Source: Rhodobacter sp. TJ_12 (lineage in GTDB: Bacteria > Pseudomonadota > Alphaproteobacteria > Rhodobacterales > Rhodobacteraceae). Taken from it: DNA of 51,090 nucleotides. The notes beneath the pieces are model-generated. The model was not told the DNA's origin and did no database searches. It saw nothing but the letters and a program-made list of their open reading frames with translations. Positions 35,501 through 43,586 of this stretch are shown piece by piece (the stretch's first letter is position 1; each line of letters opens with the position of its first letter). Location of the stretch: NCBI RefSeq assembly GCF_020023995.1, contig NZ_NRRD01000024.1, positions 1 to 51,090 of the forward strand. Direction: 5' to 3'. Both the position numbers and the translations under genes were made by a program.

Positions 35501-38248
35501 CGCGACATGTTCGGGGCTGCGCGGCAGCTCAATCGCCACGACGTCGCCGGGACCGATGCCCCGCGCGGCAAGACCGTCCAGAAGCTCTTCCACATGGCGG
35601 CGCAAGGCGGCATAGCTTAGCCGCCTCTCGCCAAAGATCAGCGCTGTGCCTTGGCCCGCGCGCAGCTGCGCGGCCAGGCGCGGCAGATGTGGCACCGGAT
35701 CGGGGATTTCGGCGCTCTGCGCGGGCAGCGCGACCGGCACAAGCGGATCGGGCAGCACCAGCTCCCCCGCGGCGCAGATCGCCGCCAGCGCCGCCGCGAT
35801 GGCGTCGAGCATCGCCGCGACGGTTTCGGGCGCCAGCGCGTTTTCGGCGTAATCGGCCGCAATCTCGATTCCGCCTTTGGCGGCCCATAGCAGCCGCAGA
35901 TCCAGCGCGACCTGCGGGGTCTGGGTCAGCCGGGCGACCTCGTGCAGCGGGGCGGAGGGGTCGGACAGCGGCCAGTTCAACTCGTTCGTCAGCACCACCG
36001 GCAAGGCCAGCGCTGCGCCCGTGCGCGCCAGCAACTGTCGCACCAGATCGACGCCCGACAGGCTGGAATGGGCCAGGGCCTGCATCGTCTGGCTTTGTAG
36101 CGCCGCGGCCCGCGCGCAGGCTGGATCCGGGCCGACCGCGTGGTCGATCACGATAAAGGACGCGCGGTTGCCAAGCGCCGTCCGGTCAAGGGCGGGGGCT
36201 GTGGGCAGGCCGACACAGAGCCGCAGATTGGGGGTGAACCGGGCCAGCACCTCCAGCACGGTGAAGCTCAAAAGACTGTTCAGGAAGAGCTTCTCCCGGG
36301 CAGCGATGCGGCGCAGAGTTTCGACCTGCGGGGCGGCGATCCGTCTTGCGCTGCGCCGCCGCCGCGCCGGGCCAAGCTGCTGAAGCGGCATCCGCCAAGG
36401 TAGCCGGGGGGGCTCCTCGATCCCGGCCAGCGCCTCGGCCCAATAGGCCGCATCGGATTGCCGCTGCGCCGGGTCCATCGGTGCGCTGCGGGCCGGTTCC
36501 ATGGCGGGTTCGATCTCGGGCGGGGCGGTGGCAAGCATCTCGGCGCAGATCTGCGCGATTGCCGGGCCGTCAAGCGCCAAAGCGTCGAATTTCACCGCCA
36601 GCGCATCCGCCTGCCCGGCAGGCATCTGCACGGCAACGACCTGCCACAGTGCGCCATCAAGCGGACAAGGCGCATGGGCGAAATCTTCCCAAAAGGCATC
36701 AAGCCGCGTCGCGGCATCGGGGGGCTGTGTCAGATCGAGAACGGTCCAAGGCAGTTCGATCTGGGGCAGGCAGTGCTGGCGCCCGGTGCTGGCCTCGACG
36801 CGCAGCCGCAGCGCGGGGTGTGCCGCGACCAGTTGCGACAGGCGCGCGCGCAACGTCTCGGGGTCGAGGACGCCACGAAACAGCCGCGCCTCCTGCATCG
36901 CCACGCCACCGAGCGGCAGCACCGTCTCGCGCCCCATCAGATAGGCCCGTTGCAGCGGCGCAAGCGGCCAGCTGCGCGGTGGCACCGGCGCTTGCGCCAG
37001 CGCCCGCAATCGTTCGAGCACCCGCGTGAAAAGCGCTTCGGTCCAGGCGCGGTCCAGCAGGTCAAGCCGGATGTCCCAATTCACCAAGATCCCGGTGCCA
37101 AGTCGGGCGATCTGCGCATCCAGCGCCACGCCCGGCCCCTGCGATACGCTCCAGACCAGATCGCCCAGCACGCGCCGCGCCCGTTCACCCAGGATCGAGC
37201 CGCGCGGATGGTCGAGCCCGGCGGTGAAGACAACCGGTGCTTCGGGCATCCGGCCGCTTTGGCGGGCAAGATCGCGCAGCAACTGCGGGCCGGGGTAGGC
37301 GGACTGCGAAATGCCTTGCACGAGCCCTGTCTGCACCCGTTGCGCCAGAGCGGGCAGATCCTCTTGCAGCCCCTCAATCCCTAAAAGGGTGAAGTTGGAG
37401 GCGTCGCCGATCACCGGGTCCGCATCGTCGCGGTGAAAGATCGGCACCGTCAGGCGCAGTGCCGTCTGGCCACAGGCCCGGCCAAGCTCCTGCGCGAAAA
37501 CCGCCAGCGCCAGCGCCGAGGGGGTCACCCGCAGCGCCCGGGCTTGGGCGATGAATCCGCGCGCCTGCGCTGGATCGAGCGTCGCCGCCAGACGCGTGCT
37601 GCATGCGCAGCGGCCATTTGGCGCAGGGTCCACGGCGGGCAGGCAGGGGGGCTCGGGCAATGCGGAAAGGCGGTCGCGCCACCATTCCCGCGCTTGGGCC
37701 CGTGCCTGCGTATCGTCTGACCGATCAACCCGGTCCGGCCCTGGAGCGGGCGCGGCGTCACCCGGGCCGTCTTCGTAAAGCTGCGCCAAATCATCCAGCA
37801 AATCAGGCAGGCAGGAGGGATCGGCGGCCACCATGTCAAGATCGAGATGCAGTCGATGCCCGCCCCCGGGCAGTAGACTGAGCGTGCCCTCGAAGGGCTG
37901 ACCGGCCGCCAGCGGCAAGCGCTGGTCGGTTTTGTCCGCGCGCAGCCGTGCCAGCGCTGCTTCGACCGCTCTTGCGTCAAGCCCGCGCAGATCGTGCTGG
38001 CGCAACGCATGCGCGGAACCAGGCGGCACGATGGTGGCCCGCCCCTCGGTCGAGACCGAGAGCCGCAGGTTCGGATGTCGCGCGATCAGTGCCGCAAAAG
38101 CTTCGCTGAGCCGCGTCGGGTCAAGCGGCGGCGTCGCGTCGCGGGTTTCGAGTTCGACATAAAGATGCGCCGAAGGGGTCTGTGCATCCCCTGCTGCGGC
38201 ATGTCCATTGATCCAGCACGCGGTCTGCATCGGCGTCAGGTCAGGCAT
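32534..38248 (-). CDS. NRPS protein 1: Cy-Cy-A-(dead PCP)-C
   Basis: This 1904-residue synthetase has two heterocyclisation domains (about 1-425 with D138MVAAD143PS; 428-830 with D555ALALD560) that condense DHB with Ser, Thr or Cys and close the ring. The adenylation domain is at 852-1345 (YLFTSGSTGTPK, A10 lysine in SANGKPD). Its read-out of the specificity residues is about D-M-F-V-A-G-L-I-W-K, nearer to Cys codes than to Thr but not standard. Residues 1365-1440 look like a carrier domain whose serine is gone (LLDLGLLPDDL). Residues 1447-1890 are an EntF/VibH-type condensation domain with intact GHHILLDGYS at about 1578-1587. Overall it resembles VibF joined to a VibH-like domain. The start ATG 38248 lies in a divergent promoter region with entE. 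Confidence 0.92.
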   Translation of the reverse strand: MPDLTPMQTACWINGHAAAGDAQTPSAHLYVELETRDATPPLDPTRLSEAFAALIARHPNLRLSVSTEGRATIVPPGSAHALRQHDLRGLDARAVEAALARLRADKTDQRLPLAAGQPFEGTLSLLPGGGHRLHLDLDMVAADPSCLPDLLDDLAQLYEDGPGDAAPAPGPDRVDRSDDTQARAQAREWWRDRLSALPEPPCLPAVDPAPNGRCACSTRLAATLDPAQARGFIAQARALRVTPSALALAVFAQELGRACGQTALRLTVPIFHRDDADPVIGDASNFTLLGIEGLQEDLPALAQRVQTGLVQGISQSAYPGPQLLRDLARQSGRMPEAPVVFTAGLDHPRGSILGERARRVLGDLVWSVSQGPGVALDAQIARLGTGILVNWDIRLDLLDRAWTEALFTRVLERLRALAQAPVPPRSWPLAPLQRAYLMGRETVLPLGGVAMQEARLFRGVLDPETLRARLSQLVAAHPALRLRVEASTGRQHCLPQIELPWTVLDLTQPPDAATRLDAFWEDFAHAPCPLDGALWQVVAVQMPAGQADALAVKFDALALDGPAIAQICAEMLATAPPEIEPAMEPARSAPMDPAQRQSDAAYWAEALAGIEEPPRLPWRMPLQQLGPARRRRSARRIAAPQVETLRRIAAREKLFLNSLLSFTVLEVLARFTPNLRLCVGLPTAPALDRTALGNRASFIVIDHAVGPDPACARAAALQSQTMQALAHSSLSGVDLVRQLLARTGAALALPVVLTNELNWPLSDPSAPLHEVARLTQTPQVALDLRLLWAAKGGIEIAADYAENALAPETVAAMLDAIAAALAAICAAGELVLPDPLVPVALPAQSAEIPDPVPHLPRLAAQLRAGQGTALIFGERRLSYAALRRHVEELLDGLAARGIGPGDVVAIELPRSPEHVALQLATAMAGVIRVPIDAAAPPARRDQLLARCAPALVVSHRAIDGFATVTPEALNRPGGTLPDDATLTARSLSRDPGYYLFTSGSTGTPKCVVLNNRATANVLAQSLQAWQMTGTDVLISVTPLHHDMSVFDVFGTLCAGATLVLPEQEKDAMDWARLVAQHGVTLWVSVPAILEMLLACARPDQLTGLRLVAQGGDYIKPAVIARLRKELPGARLVSLGGPTETTIWSIWHEIETAPENETGAIPYGRALAGAEYRICNPLGEPCPPGVPGRIHTLGDCLALGYLKDGRLAQTDFVPLSAGGATDPPRRAFRTGDLGSWRADGVILFSGRLGSHIKVRGVRVSLTEIEAALACHPGVRAAIVVDLASGDGRETTLAAVYACRDNVETGPGALRAFLRETLPPSHLPDRFVQVPKLPLSANGKPDRAAVRRLASATPTAPPAAPVVEKQAEPALVAQVLALYLERLRARNGAAATAGATADSPLLDLGLLPDDLAPMAAALNARFGTALTPAQLLAPRNARAVAALIDAARPWHALTLAQLDFWEEFGFHPDRPLSTVAHCTVIEGNLDEAALIGALRQLAQEAEVLALRFRDGPEGPQQQIDPARIPVLRYHDLRYESDPGATARKMMERDIAAPIDLRHDPLAALWLLRVGTERWLWYLRGHHILLDGYSVALIERRAAALYAQARGKEADPGPLRPFAQYLEEEECYRASSQHARDGAWWAQHLAGGPKLAVLRKGAEDYGCSPLAAEPALPADLSSALARAAATADLGWPDLLTLLCAAWLARDLPEDGPGRTIWLPYMSRLGSVSATIPALVVNILPLVVTRQTDETLGAWLRRSAATLRQLRRHGRYRVEQIAQDHGLGKGKRFFFSPLINLLPFDSPRFVGCRARREVLAAGPGDGFNMTFAAAADGTGLTLSIDADPASARNFDAACTGLVPFLTRCCREGAAEIPLATLLASPAAIDLTGAVFPPPAHAFRPIAGWLEEG

Positions 38249-38275
38249 CGGATCTCACCCAGTTGACATTTGTTG

Positions 38276-38306
38276 ATATAAATACTCAAGTATAGGTGCC
38301 CGTCAA
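38276..38306 (-). promoter_or_regulatory. NRPS/entE divergent promoter with palindromic operator
   Basis: On the minus strand TTGACGG (38306-38300) is followed by ATACTTGAGTAT (38293-38282), a perfect 12-base palindrome, and TTTATA (38282-38277) at -10 distance. Ten of the 12 palindrome bases are found at the matching place upstream of fepB. The site also lies 95-110 bases before the entE start and could control both directions. Confidence 0.6.
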
Positions 38307-38386
38307 CCTGTGATCTGCGGGCGCCGGATCTGAACGGCACAGACAACGGGGGCGGGCACAGGCAACCCCGAACGGACCGATTTGCA

Positions 38387-39997
38387 ATGACCGATTTTAC
38401 CCCATGGCCGGAGGACTTCGCGCGGCGTTACCGGCAGAAGGGCTACTGGCTGGACGCGCCGTTGACGCGCGGGCTTGAGATGCAGGCACGCGCCCGGCCC
38501 GAGGCCTGCGCGATCCACTGCGGCGCGCGCGCGATCAGCTATGGCGCGCTGGACCGGATGTCCACGGCGCTGGCAAGACGGCTGCTGGCGCGGGGGCTAC
38601 GCCCGGGCGATCCTGCTTTGGTGCAGCTGCCGAACCGTGCTGAGTTCTTTGTCACCTTTCTGGCGCTGCTGAAGGCTGGGATCACCCCGGTCAATGCGCT
38701 GTTCAGCCATCGCGCGCTGGAGCTGCGGTCCTATGCCGAACAGCTGCGCCCGAAGCTGTTGATCGCGGCGCGCAGCCATCCGTTGTTTCATGATGATCAC
38801 TTTGCGACCGAGTTGCGGGTACGCTCGGGCCGGCTTGCCCTGTGTCTTTTCCTCGACGATCCCGACCCGGTGCAGGACCTTGCCGCCTGGGCCGCGCCCG
38901 ACGGGGCGGAGGAAACGCTGCCATTGCCCCGGATCGATCCCGGCGCGGTCGCCTTCTTCCAGCTTTCGGGGGGCAGTACCGGCACGCCGAAGCTGATCCC
39001 GCGCACCCATAACGATTACGATTATTCGATCCGGGCCAGCGCCGAGATCTGTGCGCTGACGCCGCGTACGGTTTTTCTTTGTGCGCTGCCCGCGCCGCAT
39101 AATTACCTGCTCAGCTCGCCCGGGGTCTTGGGCGTATTCCATGCAGGCGGTACTGTGGTGATGGCACCCAACCCGGAGCCAGAGTTGTGTTTTGAATTGA
39201 TTGCCCGTCATCGGGTGACGATGGTGGCGCTGGTCCCCTCGGCGGTCGGGCTCTGGCTGGAGGCGGTGCGCGGCGGGCTTGCGGTGCCCGAGAGCCTTGC
39301 ACTGGTGCAAGTCGGCGGGGCAAGTTTCGCCGAAGCCCTGGCCCGGCAGGTGCCGGAGGTGCTTGGCTGCGCCTTGCAGCAGGTCTTCGGCATGGCCGAG
39401 GGGCTGGTGAACTACACCCGCCTTGACGATCCGCCCGAGCGCATCTTTACCACCCAGGGACGGCCGATCAGCCCCGATGACGAAATCCGCGTGCGCGACG
39501 GTGCGGGGCGCGATTGCGCGCCGGGCGAAACAGGGCATCTTTGGGTGCGCGGGCCCTATACGTTTCGCGGCTACTTTCGCAGCCCGGCGCAAAATGCCAC
39601 CGCCTTCGACGCCGAGGGCTTCTATCACAGCGGCGATCTGGTGCAGCGCGACGACGAGGGCTATCTGCGCGTCGTCGGCCGGGTCAAGGACCAGATCAAC
39701 CGCGGCGGCGAGAAAATCGCGGCCGAGGAGATTGAGGCGCTGCTTTTGCGCCATCCCGAGGTGGTGCAGGCCGCGCTCGTGTCCGAACCCGACCCACGGC
39801 TGGGCGAGCGCAGCTGTGCCTTTCTTGTGCTGCGCCAGCCGGTGCGGCCGGTCGCGCTGCGCCGCCACCTGATCGCTGCGGGCGTGGCCGATTACAAGCT
39901 GCCCGACCGTTTTGCCTTTATCGACGCGATGCCGCTGACCCCGGTCGGCAAGATCGACAAGCAGGCGCTCCGCGCTGCGGTCGTGCCTGTGTCGTAA
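38387..39997 (+). CDS. entE: 2,3-dihydroxybenzoate-AMP ligase
   Basis: The enzyme activates 2,3-dihydroxybenzoate with ATP and loads it on the aryl carrier protein. The 536 residues start like EntE/DhbE (FTPWPEDFARRYRQKGYWLD) and have the P-loop LSGGSTGTPKLIPRTH, the aryl-acid pocket motif PAPHNYLLSSPG (the Ser after LLS- matches enzymes using dihydroxybenzoate, where salicylate enzymes tend to have Cys), then HSGDLVQRDDEGYLRVVGR and the C-terminal catalytic lysine in TPVGKIDKQAL. It is first of the plus-strand entE-ArCP-entD set, divergent from the NRPS operon. Confidence 0.97.
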   Translation: MTDFTPWPEDFARRYRQKGYWLDAPLTRGLEMQARARPEACAIHCGARAISYGALDRMSTALARRLLARGLRPGDPALVQLPNRAEFFVTFLALLKAGITPVNALFSHRALELRSYAEQLRPKLLIAARSHPLFHDDHFATELRVRSGRLALCLFLDDPDPVQDLAAWAAPDGAEETLPLPRIDPGAVAFFQLSGGSTGTPKLIPRTHNDYDYSIRASAEICALTPRTVFLCALPAPHNYLLSSPGVLGVFHAGGTVVMAPNPEPELCFELIARHRVTMVALVPSAVGLWLEAVRGGLAVPESLALVQVGGASFAEALARQVPEVLGCALQQVFGMAEGLVNYTRLDDPPERIFTTQGRPISPDDEIRVRDGAGRDCAPGETGHLWVRGPYTFRGYFRSPAQNATAFDAEGFYHSGDLVQRDDEGYLRVVGRVKDQINRGGEKIAAEEIEALLLRHPEVVQAALVSEPDPRLGERSCAFLVLRQPVRPVALRRHLIAAGVADYKLPDRFAFIDAMPLTPVGKIDKQALRAAVVPVS

Positions 39998-40023
39998 TGA
40001 CCCCGATGACCAAGGAGATCCTA

Positions 40024-40275
40024 ATGACCCTGACTGCCCATACCGACCCCGTCGATCGTGACTGGCTTGTTGCCCGTGTCAGTGCGTTGCTTGAAGACGA
40101 GGGGCCGATCGATCCGACCGAGAACCTGATCTATTACGGGCTCGACTCGCTGCGGGTGATGAAGCTTTCTGCCGAGCTGAAGAAGCATGGAATCGCCGTC
40201 AGTTTCGAGGATTTGGCAAGCGCGCCGACGCTGGAGGCTTGGGAAGCGCTGATCGCAGCGCGACGCGGTGGCTGA
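40024..40275 (+). CDS. Free-standing aryl carrier protein
   Basis: The 83-residue protein from ATG 40024 (AAGGAG upstream) is a carrier domain with the phosphopantetheine serine in YYGLDSLRVMKL at about residue 44. In EntB, VibB and DhbB this domain is fused to isochorismatase; here the isochorismatase (41709-42362) lacks it, so this protein supplies it separately. It should carry 2,3-dihydroxybenzoyl groups from EntE to the Cy domains. Its end overlaps the PPTase start. Confidence 0.92.
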   Translation: MTLTAHTDPVDRDWLVARVSALLEDEGPIDPTENLIYYGLDSLRVMKLSAELKKHGIAVSFEDLASAPTLEAWEALIAARRGG

Positions 40276-40975
40276 GCCGCATCCGGGTCTGGCAGGCTGG
40301 GAAAGCGCGCTTGCGCAATTGCGCGCAGCGCTGCCCGCCTGCCGGATCGAGATGCGCCCGGCCGCGCCGGTCCCTCCCGGTGTGGCGCGGGCGCGGCGTT
40401 TTGCGGAGTATCGCGCCGGGCGGCTGGCTGCCGCCGCCGCCGCGCGCGCGTTGTGCGGCATGCCCTGTCTGGCAGGTCGCAGCGTCAGCGGGGCGCCAAG
40501 CTGGCCCCCGGGGCTGTGCGGCACCATCAGCCATTGCAAGGGGCAGGCGATTGCCCTGCTTGGCGCTGCCACCGCCTGGGGAGGGCTTGGCATCGATATC
40601 GAGCAGCACCTGACACCAACCCTCGCGCAACAGATTGCCCCGGTGGCCCTAACCGCACAGGAGCAGGCCGCTTTCGGGGCGGATCCGCACTGGGTCGGGT
40701 TGATCTTCTCGGTGAAAGAAAGCCTTTTCAAGGCGTTGAGCCCGCATCTCGGGCTGCGCTTCGATTTCGACGCGGCCGAGCTTTGCCCCGCAACACCGGC
40801 AGAGCCGCCCGCGCTGCGGCTGACCCGGGATCTGGCCCCGCGCTGGTGGGCGGGGCGACGGATCGGGGCGCTGCTTCTGGCCGGTCCGGCGGGGGTCATG
40901 ACGGCCGTTGCCCTGCCGCGCGATGACGACTGGACCGGAGCTCAGCCGCGCAGCGTGGCGCCGCCGTCGATGTAA
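40268..40975 (+). CDS. entD: EntD-type 4'-phosphopantetheinyl transferase
   Basis: This enzyme attaches phosphopantetheine to the carrier domains. The frame begins with GTG at 40268, overlapping the carrier gene by eight bases. The 235 residues show the family marks: GTISHCKGQAIALLG, the magnesium site WGGLGIDIEQH, and FSVKESLFKAL. The last 34 bases overlap the convergent entA gene. Its likely substrates are the aryl carrier protein and Ser201 of the second NRPS protein. Confidence 0.92.
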   Translation: MAEPHPGLAGWESALAQLRAALPACRIEMRPAAPVPPGVARARRFAEYRAGRLAAAAAARALCGMPCLAGRSVSGAPSWPPGLCGTISHCKGQAIALLGAATAWGGLGIDIEQHLTPTLAQQIAPVALTAQEQAAFGADPHWVGLIFSVKESLFKALSPHLGLRFDFDAAELCPATPAEPPALRLTRDLAPRWWAGRRIGALLLAGPAGVMTAVALPRDDDWTGAQPRSVAPPSM

Positions 40976-41718
40976 AGATCGGCCATGGTGATGTGGCCCG
41001 CCTGATCCGAGAGCAGGAAAACCGCCGCCTGGGCGATATCGGCGGGCGTCGCCAGCTTGCCAAGGGGGATGCCGGTGCGGAAGCTGGCGACATCGCCCGC
41101 GATCACCCGCGCCTGGCCTTGATCGTCGGCCCACATCTCCGTCTGCATCGGTGTCAACGTCGAGCCCGGCGCGATCACGTTGCAGCGCAGGCCCTGTCGG
41201 GCCAGTTCCAGCCCGAGGCAGCGGGTCAGCATGGTCAGGGCCGCCTTCGAGGCGCAATAGGCCCCCATGTCGACCCGGGGAATTCCCGCAGCATTCGAGC
41301 TGACCACGACGAACGCCGCCCCCGGCTGCACAACGAGCCGCCGCCCGAGCGCCTGAAGCAGATGGAAACTGCCGTCGAGGTTGATCGCCATCACCCGGCG
41401 CCACTCCTCGGCCGTCATCTCAAGCAACGGGCCAAGCGCCAGCACCCCGGCGGTATGAGCGGCAAGGGCGATCGGTCCCGCCTGCGTCTCGGCCGCGACA
41501 AGCATCGCCTCGATCGCGGCGGGGTCGCGCAGATCGCACGGCAGCCAGATTTCTGCGCAGGTGCGGATGTCTGCGGGCAGGGCCGCCAGCGCCGCGTCGG
41601 TATCGGTGGCAACGACAGTCGCGCCGGCCTCGTGCAGCAGGCGAACGGTTTCGCGGCCGATGCCGCCTGCGGCACCGGTGACCAGCGCGCAGCGCCCGGA
41701 AAATCCACTCAAGCGCAT
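40942..41718 (-). CDS. entA: 2,3-dihydro-2,3-dihydroxybenzoate dehydrogenase
   Basis: This short-chain dehydrogenase performs the last, NAD-dependent step to 2,3-dihydroxybenzoate. The ATG at 41718 (MRLSGFSGRCALVTGAAGGI, 258 residues) overlaps the end of entB by ten bases. It has the nucleotide motif TGAAGGIG, a short-chain dehydrogenase catalytic Ser in VVVSSNAAG and the YCASKAAL Tyr-Lys pair, plus EntA-like GSTLTPMQTEMWAD and a typical end IDGGATLRG. It is last in the entC-entB-entA operon. Confidence 0.95.
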   Translation of the reverse strand: MRLSGFSGRCALVTGAAGGIGRETVRLLHEAGATVVATDTDAALAALPADIRTCAEIWLPCDLRDPAAIEAMLVAAETQAGPIALAAHTAGVLALGPLLEMTAEEWRRVMAINLDGSFHLLQALGRRLVVQPGAAFVVVSSNAAGIPRVDMGAYCASKAALTMLTRCLGLELARQGLRCNVIAPGSTLTPMQTEMWADDQGQARVIAGDVASFRTGIPLGKLATPADIAQAAVFLLSDQAGHITMADLYIDGGATLRG

Positions 41719-42362
41719 CGGGCTGCCTCGGTCAACGTAGCAAGGACGTCGCGCGTGGCGATCACCCCGCCGCAGGTGCCTGCCACCCATTGCAGCGCCA
41801 TCTGGTGGCGTTCGGCGTCGAAATCGGCCTGCGCATCGGCGATGGCGAAAGGCTCGATATCGCGCTGAAACGCCTCGGCTGCGGTGGCAAGACAGCCGAT
41901 ATGTGCGTAGACCCCGGTGATCAGCAGCTGATCGCGGCCGCGCGCGCGCATCAAGGTTTCCAGGTTCGACCGCTGGAAGGCGCTGTAGCGGTGTTTCGTC
42001 AGCACCAGATCGCCCGGCGAGGGGACAAGGTCGGGCAGGATGTCCTGATGCTCCGGGCGGCACGACATCCCGGGCCCCCAGAGATCGGCCTGCAGGCCAC
42101 GGTCGAAGCGAAGCTGGGCGCCCTCTTGCGCGGTATAGAAAACCGGCATGCCACAGGCCCGGGCGGCCTGGGCGAGGCTGGCGATATTAACGATCACCTC
42201 GGGCAGGGGCGCTGCGTCCTGCGGGAAAGGCGCGCAGAAATAACGCTGCATGTCATGGATCAGCAAGGCCGCGCGGGTTTGCACGGGGTGCCATGGGGCA
42301 CGAGCCGCGGGCAGGGCCTCAGGGCGGGGCAGGGGATAGGAGACGATTCCGGGAAGGGCCAT
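41709..42362 (-). CDS. entB: Isochorismatase without carrier domain
   Basis: This enzyme splits isochorismate to 2,3-dihydro-2,3-dihydroxybenzoate and pyruvate. The 217 residues begin MALPGIVSYPLPRPEALPAA and show the catalytic Asp in LLIHDMQRYF, the Lys in VLTKHRYSAF and the Cys in GVYAHIGCLATA. It ends where EntB would continue into its aryl carrier domain; that domain is encoded separately at 40024. It sits between entC (15-base gap) and entA (overlap). Confidence 0.96.
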   Translation of the reverse strand: MALPGIVSYPLPRPEALPAARAPWHPVQTRAALLIHDMQRYFCAPFPQDAAPLPEVIVNIASLAQAARACGMPVFYTAQEGAQLRFDRGLQADLWGPGMSCRPEHQDILPDLVPSPGDLVLTKHRYSAFQRSNLETLMRARGRDQLLITGVYAHIGCLATAAEAFQRDIEPFAIADAQADFDAERHQMALQWVAGTCGGVIATRDVLATLTEAARCA

Positions 42363-42377
42363 CGGGGTGTCCTGTAG

Positions 42378-43586
42378 TTAGTCGTGGCGAAGATCGAGGT
42401 CATGCAATGCGGCATCGCGCGGCAGGCCAAGCGCGGCGAGTAGCGCGCCGAATTTCGCACTGGTCTCGGCCGCCTCGGCGCGCGGCTCCGAGCCGAGCAC
42501 GATGCCCGCCCCCGCATAAAGCCGCGCCTGCGCGCCGCACAGTTCCGCGCAGCGGATCGCCACATACCAGTCGCCATCGCCGTGCCGGTCGCACCAGCCC
42601 ACGGCCCCGGCATAGAAGTCGCGCTCGATCGGCTCCAGGCTGCGGATCAGACTGGCCGCCCGGGCGCAGGGCAAGCCGCAGACCGCAGGTGTCGGGTGCA
42701 GCCGCGCGGCAAGCACCACCGCCGGGGTGTCGGGGTCCTTCAACCGCCCGGTGATCCGGGTGCCGATATGCCACATCGAGCGGGTGGTCGTCAGCGCAGT
42801 GCCCTCGGGTGTCGAGAGCTCGGCGCAATCCGGGGCGAGAAGATCAAGAATATATTCGACTACCAAGCGGTGCTCACGCTGATCCTTTTCGGACTGCACC
42901 AGCGCCTGAGCCGCCTCGGCATCGGCCTGTGGCGATTCCTGCCGCCTGGCCGAGCCTGCCAGCGGATGCGACAGGATCACCGCACCGCGCTTTTGCAAAA
43001 GCAGCTCCGGTGTTGCGCCCACCAGATGGCGCGGCGTGACCTGATCTGCGCGCGCGGGCAACGAGACCTGGAAGGCGGTCACCGAGGGGTCTTCGCTCGC
43101 CCGGGCCAGAATCGCCCCCATAGAGAAGGCCTGCGCGTCTTCGATCAGCAGGGTGCGGGCAAGGACGATCTTTTGCAGCGCCTCGGGCAAGCCGTCTTCG
43201 CTGCGCATGATCTCAAGCGCGCGGGCGACGCTGTCTATATAGCCGCGCGCAGGTGGTTGCGGGCGCGGCCGGGTGACGGGAAAGCGGGCGACATGAGAGG
43301 CCGAAACGGCGTCTCCGGGCCAGATCCCGTCGCCGCCCGCAGCCTGCCACAGGCAGTCCGGGCGGGTGGTATCGAAAGGCAAGGCCCCGCCGATCACCGC
43401 GCCATCGGGCGGACCAGAAAAGAACGGCGCGAGGCGGTCGGCAAGGTTTTCACGCGTGCCGCGTGCGAGGGCCCGGCCCGGCCCCGAGGCGCAGACCCGC
43501 CCGGCAGAATTGCGAAAGGCGAAGGGCTGGTCAAGCCCGACGGAGGCGCCGACATCGGCGCTCGAAGCGAGGGATGGCTTAATCAT
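42378..43586 (-). CDS. entC: Isochorismate synthase
   Basis: This enzyme converts chorismate to isochorismate, the first committed step to 2,3-dihydroxybenzoate. I chose the ATG at 43586 (MIKPSLASSADVGASVGLDQ, 402 residues). Family motifs are QKIVLARTL, FLVS-like FQVSLPARAD, LLSHPLAGSARR in the form ILSHPLAGSARR, HPTPAVCGLP and PIERDFYAGAVGW. The start overlaps the stop of a 72-codon open frame (43801-43583) as ATGA. It heads entC-entB-entA. Confidence 0.96.
   Translation of the reverse strand: MIKPSLASSADVGASVGLDQPFAFRNSAGRVCASGPGRALARGTRENLADRLAPFFSGPPDGAVIGGALPFDTTRPDCLWQAAGGDGIWPGDAVSASHVARFPVTRPRPQPPARGYIDSVARALEIMRSEDGLPEALQKIVLARTLLIEDAQAFSMGAILARASEDPSVTAFQVSLPARADQVTPRHLVGATPELLLQKRGAVILSHPLAGSARRQESPQADAEAAQALVQSEKDQREHRLVVEYILDLLAPDCAELSTPEGTALTTTRSMWHIGTRITGRLKDPDTPAVVLAARLHPTPAVCGLPCARAASLIRSLEPIERDFYAGAVGWCDRHGDGDWYVAIRCAELCGAQARLYAGAGIVLGSEPRAEAAETSAKFGALLAALGLPRDAALHDLDLRHD

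Noticed and set aside
38263-38296. TTGACA at 38263 as the -35 of an entE promoter
   Set aside because: No acceptable -10 lies 16-18 bases downstream; the minus-strand promoter reading is better, and the entE promoter remains unplaced.
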